DNA of 64,000 nucleotides from Granulibacter bethesdensis CGDNIH1. GTDB lineage: Bacteria > Pseudomonadota > Alphaproteobacteria > Acetobacterales > Acetobacteraceae. Below are positions 27,425-36,073 of this stretch, one piece after another. The stretch is from the NCBI RefSeq assembly GCF_000014285.2, contig NC_008343.2, positions 2,094,501 to 2,158,500 on the forward strand. The letters are read 5' to 3'. A program made the position numbers and the translations under genes. The number at the start of each line of letters is the position of its first letter. The first letter of the stretch is position 1. Under the pieces are notes generated by a model. That model was not told the DNA's origin. It saw only the letters and a list, made by a program, of their open reading frames with translations, and made no database searches.

Positions 27425-28222
27425 ATGCCGGCCCGGTCCACACTGCCTCCTGCCCCACCTCATGCAGAGCGGGCAGCATGGCCGGTTTACCCGGTGGAAC
27501 CAGAGATCAAGGCGCGTGTCACAAGCGCCATGCCCGCCCTTGCCGCCTCGCTGGACCGGGAAGTCGAGCGGATATGGCAATCAGCGCTTCAGCGCACCGG
27601 CGGCAGACTGTTCAATGGCCAGGTGTTCAGCGCCGATGATCTGACACCCACCCTGCTGACCGGGCATATGACGGAATTTCGTCGCATTGTCGCCCAGATG
27701 GAGCGCCCTGATCTCTATGAGGCCCTCCACGTCAGACCCCTGGCTGTGTGCGCTTCCGTTCTGGCCTGCCCGGAAGCCAGGCCCGAAGAAGGCGGCGTCA
27801 TCATCGGACGGCGGGCAGGCCATTCGGTCTATCAGGCCGGATACTGGCAGACGCCTCCCGCCGGCAGTGTAGATGCGGGGGCCTTGCTGCCTGACGGCTG
27901 GCTGGATCTGCGTGGACAGCTGATGAAGGAGCTACAGGAGGAACTGGGTATCTCTCCGGCTGCCGTCACTGAGTGCGTTCCCCTGCTTATGATCGAGCAT
28001 CCAGACAGCCATGTGCTGGATATAGGCCACCGCATGGTGGTCAATCTGACTGCATCCCAGGTGCAGAAAACCCATCGGTCTCTGGCCGATGATGAATATG
28101 ACCCGGTCCTGATCCTGAAGCTGCCGGAACTGGAGGCCACCCTCCATGCTCTGGGCGGTGTTCTATCACCGCCATCCCGTGCCATCATGCAGGCCAGCCA
28201 CTGGTTTGATGAAAAAATCTGA
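27425..28222 (+). CDS. Nudix hydrolase-like protein
   Basis: 265 residues, following the FkbM-like gene after three bases. The middle part has a beta strand GVIIGRRAGHSV, then YWQTPPAGSVDAG and LRGQLMKELQEELGIS. The last is the Nudix helix, with KELQEELGI in place of REUxEExGU (Lys for Arg), and the spacing from the Gly is longer than canonical. So it is a divergent Nudix protein, perhaps like the NUDT22 type acting on nucleoside diphosphate sugars. Function unproven. An AT-rich palindromic region follows. Confidence 0.65.
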   Translation: MPARSTLPPAPPHAERAAWPVYPVEPEIKARVTSAMPALAASLDREVERIWQSALQRTGGRLFNGQVFSADDLTPTLLTGHMTEFRRIVAQMERPDLYEALHVRPLAVCASVLACPEARPEEGGVIIGRRAGHSVYQAGYWQTPPAGSVDAGALLPDGWLDLRGQLMKELQEELGISPAAVTECVPLLMIEHPDSHVLDIGHRMVVNLTASQVQKTHRSLADDEYDPVLILKLPELEATLHALGGVLSPPSRAIMQASHWFDEKI

Positions 28223-28246
28223 ATTTTTTTGATCTATCTAAAAGAG

Positions 28247-28263
28247 ACGAGATTATATCTCGT
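28247..28263. repeat. Palindrome ACGAGAT-TAT-ATCTCGT
   Basis: Perfect seven-base arms with a three-base centre, 24 bases after the stop of the Nudix-like gene. Confidence 0.5.
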
Positions 28264-28302
28264 AATAATAAGATCATCTCGGAAAAATACCAAAAATTTA
28301 GT

Positions 28303-28324
28303 CCTAAAATCCTAGGATTTTAGG
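28303..28324. repeat. 22-base perfect palindrome
   Basis: Half-site CCTAAAATCCT followed directly by its reverse complement, centred on CCTAGG. A-rich sequence to the left and T-rich sequence to the right (TTTTT at 28325-28329) allow use as a terminator in both directions. It could also be a dimer binding site. Confidence 0.6.
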
Positions 28325-28568
28325 TTTTTAGTCCTTTATTTTTTCTTTTCCCTGTTCCCCGACTTATCGCACCTATCCAGTCCTCAATGCGATGGCATCT
28401 TTGGCAGCAAATAAAACATCATCATCAAAGAAGAAAAAACAGTTGATAAATATTGATAAAAATATAGCTGCCACAAACCCGCCCTATTTCCTGCCATATT
28501 TCCAATGATGAGTCATTTGGACTGGACATGATATCTCTACGTCTGCTAGTCAGGCTCCACCACGATGA

Positions 28569-28612
28569 AGGGATAGATTATATCCCTACCCTCCGGTCAG
28601 GTTTTTAACCTG
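28569..28612 (+). promoter_or_regulatory. Two hairpins upstream of the rlpA-like gene
   Basis: AGGGATA / TATCCCT (28569-28587, loop five) and CAGGTT / AACCTG (28598-28612, loop three) follow one another about 95 bases upstream of ATG 28707. They may be binding sites or a leader structure. Confidence 0.35.
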
Positions 28613-28706
28613 CCGAGCACCATTGTGCACGTCTGTGGCGTGCGCGTTCTTTGTGTTTGGCGTTTCGGTATAGTGCGTTCCGGAGCGTCCCGATCAGGAG
28701 CAGGCG

Positions 28707-29321
28707 ATGCGCCACCTTAGTAAACGAGGCTTTCCAGCCTTGTTAAGTTCAGTCTTGGTCTTGGGAAGTGCAGGTCAAGCGTTCGCGACCACCCATCGAC
28801 CGAGCCATCACGTTTCCACGCGGCACTTTTCCCATCACGCCAGCACACCCCGCTCGGTTTATGCTGCTTATGCTGACGAAACCGTTAGCGCCGACGATCT
28901 TAACAGCGGTGAGCTGAGCAAGTTCAATTCAGCCAACGGTTTTTCTGCTTCCGGCAGTATTCAACCTTCCACCACCCCGGCACGTCATGCCATTGCGTTT
29001 CAAGGCACCATTGCCGGGCAAGATGTTCAGCCCAAACCGATTGAGACCGGAGTTGCCTCCTGGTACGGCAAGAAGTTCCGGGGCCGCGTTTCCGCTGATG
29101 GGACCGTTTTTGATGAGCATAATCTGACAGCTGCGCATCGGTGGCTGCCGCTTGGCTCCAAGGTACGCGTCACACTGGCCGATAGTGGTCGCTATGTCGA
29201 TGTTACCATTACTGATCGCCCCGGCACACGCAAACGTGTGATCGACCTTTCAAGGGGTGCCGCCGCAGAACTGGGCATTATCAGCCAGGGCACTGCCAAA
29301 GTTACTTTAAGCCAGCTTTAA
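28707..29321 (+). CDS. RlpA-like double-psi beta-barrel protein
   Basis: 204 residues with a signal peptide (cleavage near AFATT) and a His/Ser-rich linker. The C-terminal 95 residues are the RlpA-like double-psi beta-barrel: GVASWYGKKFRGRVSADGTVFD, NLTAAHRWLPLGSKVRV and the ITDRPGTRKRVIDLSRGAAAELGI block, with the conserved catalytic-type His and Asp. RlpA in Pseudomonas is a septal lytic transglycosylase acting on denuded glycan; this protein lacks the SPOR domain, so septal targeting is not shown. Likely a periplasmic cell-wall protein. Confidence 0.88.
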   Translation: MRHLSKRGFPALLSSVLVLGSAGQAFATTHRPSHHVSTRHFSHHASTPRSVYAAYADETVSADDLNSGELSKFNSANGFSASGSIQPSTTPARHAIAFQGTIAGQDVQPKPIETGVASWYGKKFRGRVSADGTVFDEHNLTAAHRWLPLGSKVRVTLADSGRYVDVTITDRPGTRKRVIDLSRGAAAELGIISQGTAKVTLSQL

Positions 29322-29342
29322 GCATCTGCGATTCCTCTATTC

Positions 29343-29819
29343 ATGCGGCCTTCCAGCCTTTTCATCCGTGCACTTCGACGCTTTCAGGTCATAAGACCTG
29401 CCGCCTTATTGTTTCTCCTTGTTCCAGCGGCCTGCACCAGCACAGCGGGTGGAGGATATACCAAGCGTTTGACCGGCCAGACCGTGCCGACAGGCCCAGG
29501 TCATGCAGGGGATCGCTGCGCCGGCCCTTCCAGTGCAACGCTGGTTATTGATCGCTCCTCCCGCCGCTTTACCTTTGCTCCGGCCGATGGCGCCCTGCGC
29601 CTGTCCGGGCTTGTCGGGGCAAACGGGGCCATCCAGGCAAGCACCAATACCCAGCCGCCGGGGAAAACGCCCTATATTGTGACACTGCATGGCGTGCTGG
29701 GAAAAGACAGTTTCAACGGTACCTATGAAACACCGCTCTGTCTGTCTGCCGTCGCCCTGAAAACCAGTGATGGGCTTGGCATTATCCTGGCGGCTCCGGA
29801 CAATCCACTGGGTCTCTGA
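29343..29819 (+). CDS. Putative lipoprotein
   Basis: 158 residues with a long basic N-terminus, a hydrophobic stretch and a lipobox-like LVPAAC at about residue 31. The mature part begins TSTAGGGYTKR and contains two cysteines (DRCAGPSS and ETPLCLSAV) that could pair, and strands suggesting a beta barrel domain (ATLVIDRSSRRFTFAPADG). No family recognised. It follows the rlpA-like gene by 21 bases, so it is probably in the same transcript and in the same compartment. Confidence 0.7.
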   Translation: MRPSSLFIRALRRFQVIRPAALLFLLVPAACTSTAGGGYTKRLTGQTVPTGPGHAGDRCAGPSSATLVIDRSSRRFTFAPADGALRLSGLVGANGAIQASTNTQPPGKTPYIVTLHGVLGKDSFNGTYETPLCLSAVALKTSDGLGIILAAPDNPLGL

Positions 29820-30155
29820 CAGACCAAATCACGTCACATCCATGATTGCCCCGCCATGCCTGACTTATCAGGCCGAACTATCATCTATCCAGCAGACATT
29901 TGCCCCACACAAGGGTAGCCGCCACGGGTGCATATTTTTGCCAGTCACCGGATAAAAAGGTCTCAGGGAGCGCCGGATCGGCATTCAGGGTTCCAGCGCT
30001 CTATCCCATGGGCAATGGTCGGAACCAGCTCCGTGATTATGATGGTGGGGCAAAGAATTTCCAGGAATGCCGCACATCCAGCCGCCTGCATGCGGTAAGC
30101 CGTAAAATAGATTATTCTGATTTCATAATCAGGCTATTTTCATTGAAGGACCGCC
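29820..30155. other. Intergenic region before the BASS-type carrier
   Basis: 336 bases without a gene I would support. Short frames here have no family signal. The right end carries a hairpin (30104-30140) directly before the carrier's ribosome binding site. Confidence 0.5.
30104..30140 (+). promoter_or_regulatory. Nested hairpin in the leader of the BASS-type carrier gene
   Basis: Outer arms AAAATAG / CTATTTT (30104-30110, 30134-30140) and an inner stem CTGATT-TCAT-AATCAG (30117-30132). It ends 15 bases before the start codon. It may be an operator or a translational control element. Confidence 0.45.
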
Positions 30156-31136
30156 ATGAGCATCGTCCCGCTGAACTCTGCACCAGGATTACGGGTTTTT
30201 CCCGTCCTTGCGATCCTTGTTTCTGTCCTCGCCTGGTTCTGGCCGGAGCCTTTTGCCGTCGCCCTGCCCTGGATCAGCCCATTGCTTGCTCTGGTCATGC
30301 TGGCGATGGGGATTACACTCACCCTTGATGATTTCCGCAGGCTTGCCACCCGCCCCGCCCCGGTTCTGGCAGGGCTGGGGCTGCATTACCTGATCATGCC
30401 GTTGGCCGCACTGGGAATTGCCCGGCTGCTGCACCTGCCGCCCGATCTGACAGCCGGTATGATCCTGACCGGCAGTGTCGCCAGCGGAACCGCCTCTACC
30501 GTCATGGTCTATCTGTCAGGCGGAGAAGTCGCTCTCTCCGTCACGATCAGCGCCTGCTCGACCCTTGTCGGGGTTGCCATGACGCCGCTGCTGACCTGGC
30601 TTTATACCTCATCAACGATTCCGATTGATTATGGAGCGATGTTGCTCAGCATCGTGGAGATCGTGCTGTTGCCGGTCGGGCTTGGGCTGCTGCTGCGGCA
30701 GACAATGCCCGCCATGATCACACGGGTGGAGCCGGGGCTGCCGATCCTGTGCATGGCCTCCGTGATCATCATTATCGGCGCAATCGTCTCTGCGGTTCCC
30801 GACAATACCTTGACCGAGGCCGCGCCGATGATTCTGGCGGTCGCCATGCATAATACCACCGGGCTGCTCGGCGGCTATTTCGGAGGCCGCCTGCTCGGTT
30901 TCAATGAAGCCGTCTGCCGGACGCTGGCGCTGGAGGTCGGCATGCAGAATTCCGGCCTCGCAGCGACCCTGGCACGGCTTTACATTTCCTCCAGCGCCGC
31001 CATTCCGGGTGTTTTTTTCTCGATCTGGCACAATTTGTCCGGTTCGCTGCTGGCTGGATACTGGTCCCGCCATCCTGCCTCACTTTCAACCCGGCAAGAG
31101 ACTCCGGCACGGCACACGTCGTTTTCTGAAAGATGA
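30156..31136 (+). CDS. Bile acid:sodium symporter (BASS) family transporter
   Basis: 326 residues with nine to ten hydrophobic segments. BASS features: the early LALVMLAMGITLTLDDFRRL segment, then GSVASGTASTVMVYLSGGEVALSV, the double-crossover region GMQNSGLAATLARLYISS, and the final FSIWHNLSGSLLAGYW. Members import organic anions such as pantothenate, 2-keto acids or bile acids with sodium. AAGGA lies ten bases before ATG 30156. It lies 138 bases upstream of eutB on the same strand; whether it belongs functionally to ethanolamine use is not shown. Confidence 0.9.
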   Translation: MSIVPLNSAPGLRVFPVLAILVSVLAWFWPEPFAVALPWISPLLALVMLAMGITLTLDDFRRLATRPAPVLAGLGLHYLIMPLAALGIARLLHLPPDLTAGMILTGSVASGTASTVMVYLSGGEVALSVTISACSTLVGVAMTPLLTWLYTSSTIPIDYGAMLLSIVEIVLLPVGLGLLLRQTMPAMITRVEPGLPILCMASVIIIIGAIVSAVPDNTLTEAAPMILAVAMHNTTGLLGGYFGGRLLGFNEAVCRTLALEVGMQNSGLAATLARLYISSSAAIPGVFFSIWHNLSGSLLAGYWSRHPASLSTRQETPARHTSFSER

Positions 31137-31274
31137 ATGTCGGTTTTTACATTGCATGGCCGCATCAATCCGGCAGACGATATGGTCTGGAAAAAGGTCT
31201 GCATCGTGGGAGGCATTCTCCCCTGAGCGGCATACAGCCCTCCATGACCAAAACGGCAGGGAAGGACATACACC

Positions 31275-32675
31275 GTGGCAAGCCATACCGCGACCGCAGG
31301 CGGGGAGCGGCATCGTTTCGATGACCTGAAATCCGTTCTCGCCGCTGCCACCCCCCGCCGTTCGGGCGATGAACTGGCCGGGCTGGCCGCTTCAAGCGAT
31401 GCGCAGCGTGTGGCGGCCCGGTTTGTTCTGGCTGATCTGCCGCTGCGCAGTTTTCTGAACGAAGCCGTGGTACCGTATGAGGTCGATGAAGTCACCCGCC
31501 TGATCATCGACACGCATGATGCAGCCGCCTTTGCCCCGATCGCGCATCTGACTGTGGGGGGATTTCGGGAATGGCTGCTTTCCCACGAAGCGGATGCAGC
31601 TGCTCTGGCCGCTGTCGCCCCCGGTATCACACCGGAAATGGCTGCCGCGGTCTGTAAATTGATGCGCAATCAGGATCTGATCGCAGTAGCGCGTAAATGC
31701 CGTGTGATCGCCGGATTCCGTAATACGCTGGGGCTGGAGGGACGACTGGCGACAAGGCTGCAACCCAATCACCCCACCGATGATCTGCGCGGTATCGCCG
31801 CCGCCACATTGGACGGACTGCTCTATGGCACTGGCGATGCGGTGATCGGCATTAACCCGGCCAGCGACAATGTACCGAACTGCATTGCCCTGCTGGAAAT
31901 GCTGGACGAACTGCGTCAACGCTACAGCATCCCCACCCAAAGCTGCGTACTGACGCATGTTACCAATGCATTGGAGATCATGAAACGCGGCGCACCGGTC
32001 GACCTGGTGTTCCAATCCATTGCCGGGACCGAAGCCGCCAATCGCGGCTTCGGGATAGACCTTGCCATCCTGCGGGAATCCCATGAGGCAGCTCTGTCCC
32101 TGAAACGCGGTACGGTCGGTCAGAACGTGATGTATTTCGAAACCGGACAGGGGGCTGCACTCTCTGCCGATGCGCATCACGGGCTGGATCAGCAGACGGT
32201 GGAAACCCGCGCCTATGCCGTGGCCCGGGCCTTCAACCCGCTGCTGGTCAATACGGTGGTCGGCTTTATCGGCCCGGAATACCTGTATGACGGCAAGCAG
32301 ATCATTCGCGCCGGGCTGGAGGACCATTTCTGCGGCAAGCTGCTGGGTCTGCCGATGGGGTGCGACGTTTGCTACACCAACCATGCCGAGGCCGATCAGG
32401 ACGATATGGATACGCTGATGACCCTGCTGACCGTGGCGGGCGTCACCTTCCTGATCGCCGTGCCGGGTGCGGATGACGTGATGCTGAACTATCAGAGCCT
32501 CTCTTTTCATGACGCGCTGTATCTGCGCTCGGTTCTGGGCGTGAAGGCCGCACCGGAATTCGAGACATGGCTGGAACAGATGGACCTGAAAGACCGGAGC
32601 GGACGCATACGCGCTCTGCCCCCGCAGGATGAACGCGTGGTGCGCCTGATCGCGGAGGCCACCTCCCATGGTTGA
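31275..32675 (+). CDS. eutB: Ethanolamine ammonia-lyase large subunit
   Basis: The large subunit of the adenosylcobalamin-dependent enzyme that splits ethanolamine into acetaldehyde and ammonia. 466 residues, close to the usual 453. Conserved stretches include FRNTLGLEGRLATRLQPNHP, GTGDAVIGINPASDN, FQSIAGTEAANRGFGI and the substrate-site region GPEYLYDGKQIIRAGLEDHF. The GTG start at 31275 has GGAAGGA nine bases upstream. eutC overlaps its 3' end by eight bases. No carboxysome-like shell genes or reactivase (eutA) are present; the minimal eutBC-permease form is typical of aerobic proteobacteria. Confidence 0.96.
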   Translation: MASHTATAGGERHRFDDLKSVLAAATPRRSGDELAGLAASSDAQRVAARFVLADLPLRSFLNEAVVPYEVDEVTRLIIDTHDAAAFAPIAHLTVGGFREWLLSHEADAAALAAVAPGITPEMAAAVCKLMRNQDLIAVARKCRVIAGFRNTLGLEGRLATRLQPNHPTDDLRGIAAATLDGLLYGTGDAVIGINPASDNVPNCIALLEMLDELRQRYSIPTQSCVLTHVTNALEIMKRGAPVDLVFQSIAGTEAANRGFGIDLAILRESHEAALSLKRGTVGQNVMYFETGQGAALSADAHHGLDQQTVETRAYAVARAFNPLLVNTVVGFIGPEYLYDGKQIIRAGLEDHFCGKLLGLPMGCDVCYTNHAEADQDDMDTLMTLLTVAGVTFLIAVPGADDVMLNYQSLSFHDALYLRSVLGVKAAPEFETWLEQMDLKDRSGRIRALPPQDERVVRLIAEATSHG

Positions 32676-33468
32676 AAAATCAGCCGGGAACCCACCTGAC
32701 CACACGACCACCCCCACCATCGATCCATGGGCGAAGCTACGGGCCGCCACCAGCGCCAGAATTGGACTGGGCCGGGCCGGGGACGCCATGCGCACCCGGG
32801 ATGTGCTGGATTTTCAGCTCGCCCATGCGTGCGCCAGAGATGCCGTGCATACGCCGCTGGATACCGCAGCCCTTCAGGCGGCCCTGGCCCCACGCGAAAC
32901 TATTCTGGTGCAAGCCGATGTCGATAGCCGTGGCACCTATCTCCGCCGTCCCGATCTCGGGCGGCGTCTTTCACCCGACTGTACAAATGTGTTGCAGAAA
33001 GGGGATTGGGATGTGGTGTTCGTCATCGCCGATGGTCTTTCCTCCACCGCCGTGCAGGTGCATGCGGCCCCGTTTCTGCAACAGGTGATCACGCTTCTGC
33101 CCGGATGGCGTATCGCCCCTGTCGTGATCGCCACACAGGCACGGGTCGCGCTGGGAGATGATATTGGCGAGCGGATCGGCGCGAAGCTCTGCGCGCTCCT
33201 GGTCGGGGAGCGGCCGGGCCTGACCGCTGCCGACAGTCTCGGTGTTTATCTGACCTATGATCCCAAACGGGGACGGCGGGATTCCGAACGCAACTGCATC
33301 TCCAACATTCATGGTGGTGGTCTGTCTTATGCGACCGCCGCAGACAAGCTCACCTGGTTGATGAGCGAGGCCCGCAGCCGCAAGCTGACCGGTGTGGCGC
33401 TGAAGGATGACCCCCTTCTGCCGGGAGCAGCCGTCCCCACCCCCCTTTCTGCCGATCCGCCCGGCTGA
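32668..33468 (+). CDS. eutC: Ethanolamine ammonia-lyase small subunit
   Basis: The small subunit binds cobalamin together with EutB. 266 residues, normal. Family marks: ARIGLGRAGDAMRTRDVLDFQLAHA near the N-terminus, then VQADVDSRGTYLRRPDLGRRL and FVIADGLSSTAVQVHA, and RNCISNIHGGGLSY. An adenosylcobalamin supply is needed; no cobalamin riboswitch was recognised upstream of eutB. Translationally coupled to eutB by an eight-base overlap. Confidence 0.95.
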   Translation: MVEKSAGNPPDHTTTPTIDPWAKLRAATSARIGLGRAGDAMRTRDVLDFQLAHACARDAVHTPLDTAALQAALAPRETILVQADVDSRGTYLRRPDLGRRLSPDCTNVLQKGDWDVVFVIADGLSSTAVQVHAAPFLQQVITLLPGWRIAPVVIATQARVALGDDIGERIGAKLCALLVGERPGLTAADSLGVYLTYDPKRGRRDSERNCISNIHGGGLSYATAADKLTWLMSEARSRKLTGVALKDDPLLPGAAVPTPLSADPPG

Positions 33469-33610
33469 CCGGTTTGCCTACCCGGATCAGAGTGCGCTTT
33501 TCACTATGATCCGCAAAAACAGCGCAGAAAGCGCCCGTTTTAAAACGTCATCACGCCGACGATTTCAAACAGCTGCTTCATGAAACGTTCCACCTGAGAA
33601 AGAATCATCC

Positions 33611-34990
33611 ATGGCGTCTCCCTCCTCTTCCCCTCCTCCCTCGGTCCCCACCCTCAACAAAAGCCTGAATGTTTTCCACTTGTGGGGCATTGCCGTCGGG
33701 CTGGTTATTTCCGGCGAGTATTTCGGCTGGAGCTATGGCTGGGCCGCCGCCGGAACGCTGGGCTTTCTGATCACCACACTGGTGATCGCCACCATGTATA
33801 CCGCCTTCATCTTCAGCTTCACCGAACTGACCACCGCCATTCCGCAGGCAGGCGGCCCGTTTGCTTACAGCTATCGCGCTTTCGGCCCGACGGGTGGTTT
33901 CATTGCCGGTTTTGCGACTCTGATTGAATTCCTGTTTGCGCCTCCGGCCATTTCACTGGCCATCGGTGCCTATCTGCATGTGCAGTTCCAGACGCTGGAT
34001 CCGAAAATAGCCGCGCTCGGTGCCTATGCGGTGTTCATCGCGCTGAATGTGATCGGCGTCACCATTGCGGCAACCTTCGAGCTTGTGATCACCCTCCTCG
34101 CCATTGGTGAATTGCTGGTATTCATGGGTGTCGTCTCACCCGGTTTTTCATGGAGCAATTTCACCCATAATGGCTGGGCAGGAAGCGATTATTTTTCCAG
34201 CGCCACGCTTGGCGGCATCTTTGCGGCGACGCCCTTCGCCATCTGGTTCTTTCTGGCCATTGAAGGCGTGGCTATGGCCGCCGAGGAAGCCAAAAACCCT
34301 CGCCGTACCATTCCTGTCGCCTATATTGCCGGGATCGTGACGCTGGTTCTGCTGGCTTTCGGCGTCATGCTGTTCGCAGGTGCCAGCGGTGACTGGAGCA
34401 AGCTCAGCAATCTGAATGACCCTCTGCCGCAAGCCATGCGTTTCGTGGTCGGGGATCACAGCGGCTGGCTGCATATGCTGGTCTGGCTGGGTCTGTTCGG
34501 CCTGATTGCATCCTTCCACGGCATCATCATGGGGTATGCACGACAGATTTTCGCCCTGGCCCGTGCCGGGTTCCTGCCGCATTTTCTAGGCCGGGTGCAT
34601 CCGCGCTTCCACACCCCTTATATCGCCACCATCGCCGGGGGTATCGTGGGCGTGGCTGCAATCTACAGCGATAATCTGATCGTGATTGCAGGTCAGTCGC
34701 TGACCACCACCATCGTGACCATGTCTGCTTTCGGTGCCCTGACCATGTATATCATGAGCATGGCCAGCCTGTTCCGCCTTCGTCGTACAGAACCGGATAT
34801 GCCACGCAGCTATACGGCACCGCTCTATCCCGTCCTGCCCGCACTGGCTTTGGGGCTGGCAGTTCTGGCACTGGCCGTCATGATTTTCTACAATATTGAG
34901 ATATTCATGATCTTCGCGGCCATCATGCTGTTGGCAACCGGGCTGTTCTTCGTCCTTGCCCGTCCGGCCGTCGCGGCGGCACTCCGCTGA
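33611..34990 (+). CDS. eat: Ethanolamine permease
   Basis: An APC superfamily amino acid/polyamine-type transporter of 459 residues with about 12 membrane segments. Recognisable blocks: SGEYFGWSYGWAAAGTLGF in the first helix pair, TTAIPQAGGPFAYSYRAFG, and EGVAMAAEEAKNPRRTIPVAY. The identity as ethanolamine permease follows from the strong resemblance to the Eat family plus position 142 bases behind eutBC. It supplies substrate for the EutBC enzyme in the cytoplasm. A hairpin at 35009-35035 ends the block. Confidence 0.9.
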   Translation: MASPSSSPPPSVPTLNKSLNVFHLWGIAVGLVISGEYFGWSYGWAAAGTLGFLITTLVIATMYTAFIFSFTELTTAIPQAGGPFAYSYRAFGPTGGFIAGFATLIEFLFAPPAISLAIGAYLHVQFQTLDPKIAALGAYAVFIALNVIGVTIAATFELVITLLAIGELLVFMGVVSPGFSWSNFTHNGWAGSDYFSSATLGGIFAATPFAIWFFLAIEGVAMAAEEAKNPRRTIPVAYIAGIVTLVLLAFGVMLFAGASGDWSKLSNLNDPLPQAMRFVVGDHSGWLHMLVWLGLFGLIASFHGIIMGYARQIFALARAGFLPHFLGRVHPRFHTPYIATIAGGIVGVAAIYSDNLIVIAGQSLTTTIVTMSAFGALTMYIMSMASLFRLRRTEPDMPRSYTAPLYPVLPALALGLAVLALAVMIFYNIEIFMIFAAIMLLATGLFFVLARPAVAAALR

Positions 34991-35008
34991 GGCTATTCCG
35001 GTTACGAT

Positions 35009-35035
35009 TCAGGCGGCGCATGATGCGCCGCCTGA
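35009..35035. terminator. Strong hairpin between convergent genes
   Basis: 12-base perfect arms beginning TCAGGCGGCGCA around a three-base loop. There is no U-run, so it may stop transcription only partially or protect 3' ends. It lies between the ethanolamine permease and the convergent coiled-coil gene. Confidence 0.55.
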
Positions 35036-35068
35036 CAAAGTCTCATAACCGGATCAAAAATATAAGGA

Positions 35069-35812
35069 TCAGTCCTTGATCCACCATTTCACAGGCTGAG
35101 GCTCTTTTTCACGCTTGACCCGCTTTACGTATGTTCTTGGCTGCCGTGTGCGAACAGGCGCATCTTCCAAAGAAGATGTCGTCATCCGTTCAGGCGGAAC
35201 AGGACGCGGCTTTAGCGCCTGATCGCGCATGTTCTTCAAAGCAGCAATCGCTTCATCTCTCGCCTGTTCGGCGTGGTAGAGACGTGTTTTCTGATTTTCA
35301 ACCGTCTGCTGAGCCTCTTTCAGCGCCCGCAACAGACGATCAATTTCAGACCGTGCCTGTTCCAGCAGATTGACCGCCACCTGATCGGGCTCGGTACCGG
35401 CGGAACGCTCATCGGGAACAGGATCACGGCGCGCACGATTGATTGTCTCCACCTGCACCTCCCCGTCACGCACGAATCGTGTGCGTCTGGCCTGCTGGTG
35501 GGTGCCTCCCTTTATCTGCTGTGCCGCAGGCCGCCATCCACGCGGTGCGGCACCATGACCCGTCACGGCAGCATTACGATCCTGGCTGCGCTCATGGCGG
35601 GTCTGCTGGCTGTCTATCGACGCAGGCGCGAATACCTCCGGCATCGTTGCCGCAACCGCATCCCTTACGGGATGCGATCGGGCTGCATCACCTTCACCGA
35701 TGCCCAGTGCCCGACGTGCGCGTGCTTCAGCCTCATCCAATGCGGAAGCGGAGAAGCTTTCTTCTTCTGTATCACTGGATAAAGCTGAGCCTGGCTGAAT
35801 CATAAAATGCAT
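35069..35812 (-). CDS. Coiled-coil hypothetical protein
   Basis: About 247 residues from ATG 35812 (a start at 35848 is in frame; ATG 35803 also). The N-terminal half is polar and low complexity, with an early helix ALDEAEARARRALGIGEGD. Residues about 150-205 form a coiled coil (EIDRLLRALKEAQQTVENQK). The tail is basic, RTYVKRVKREKEPQPVKWWIKD, with a conserved-looking tryptophan pair at the end. No signal peptide or membrane helix, so likely cytoplasmic. Similar small proteins seem to occur in Acetobacteraceae, but I cannot name a function. Confidence 0.65.
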   Translation of the reverse strand: MHFMIQPGSALSSDTEEESFSASALDEAEARARRALGIGEGDAARSHPVRDAVAATMPEVFAPASIDSQQTRHERSQDRNAAVTGHGAAPRGWRPAAQQIKGGTHQQARRTRFVRDGEVQVETINRARRDPVPDERSAGTEPDQVAVNLLEQARSEIDRLLRALKEAQQTVENQKTRLYHAEQARDEAIAALKNMRDQALKPRPVPPERMTTSSLEDAPVRTRQPRTYVKRVKREKEPQPVKWWIKD

Positions 35813-35919
35813 GTTTAATGAGGACTCTATAAGCTTACAGATTTTCAAAAGGCTGAATATACCACTTAATTAATCAAAATATGCCACTATCTTTTCGATT
35901 GCATCGCATATTTCAGCAT

Positions 35920-35938
35920 CATTCTTTTAGAAAGAATG
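35920..35938. promoter_or_regulatory. Inverted repeat, candidate operator of the sulfate operon
   Basis: CATTCTTT / AAAGAATG around a TAG centre, 222 bases upstream of the sulfate-binding protein gene. Could be a site for a LysR-type regulator, but no such gene is nearby. Confidence 0.35.
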
Positions 35939-36055
35939 AGCCATATTTTCATAGAATGCAACCTTTTATCCTTTAATACTTGTTTTATTCATAATCATGG
36001 CAATCCAACAAACCGACTTCGAAACAAGCTTTATAAAAATTCAACCAACAAAAAT

Positions 36056-36073
36056 TGTGAAAAAAAATTCACA
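36056..36073. promoter_or_regulatory. Inverted repeat TGTGAA / TTCACA upstream of the sulfate operon
   Basis: Six-base arms around six A, 87 bases before the sulfate-binding protein start, near where the promoter is expected. Confidence 0.35.

Larger units (their letters stand above)
28223..28706. other. AT-rich intergenic region with palindromes
   Basis: 484 bases with no gene between the Nudix-like gene and the rlpA-like gene. Much of it is strikingly AT-rich compared with its neighbours. It carries ACGAGAT-TAT-ATCTCGT (28247-28263), a 22-base perfect palindrome (28303-28324), and hairpins at 28569-28612 before the next gene. The left part probably terminates transcription of the Nudix operon; the right part should hold the rlpA promoter. 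The sharp base-composition change could also mark a former insertion. Confidence 0.5.

Noticed and set aside
31137-31274. Possible cobalamin riboswitch before eutB
   Set aside because: Only 138 bases are available and no B12-box-like sequence is visible.
31392-32795. 467-codon minus-strand frame opposite eutB
   Set aside because: Shadow of eutB with no family signal.
33494-33534. GCGCTTT / AAAGCGC inverted repeat after eutC
   Set aside because: Seven-base stem with a 27-base loop and no T run directly after it; too weak to call a terminator.
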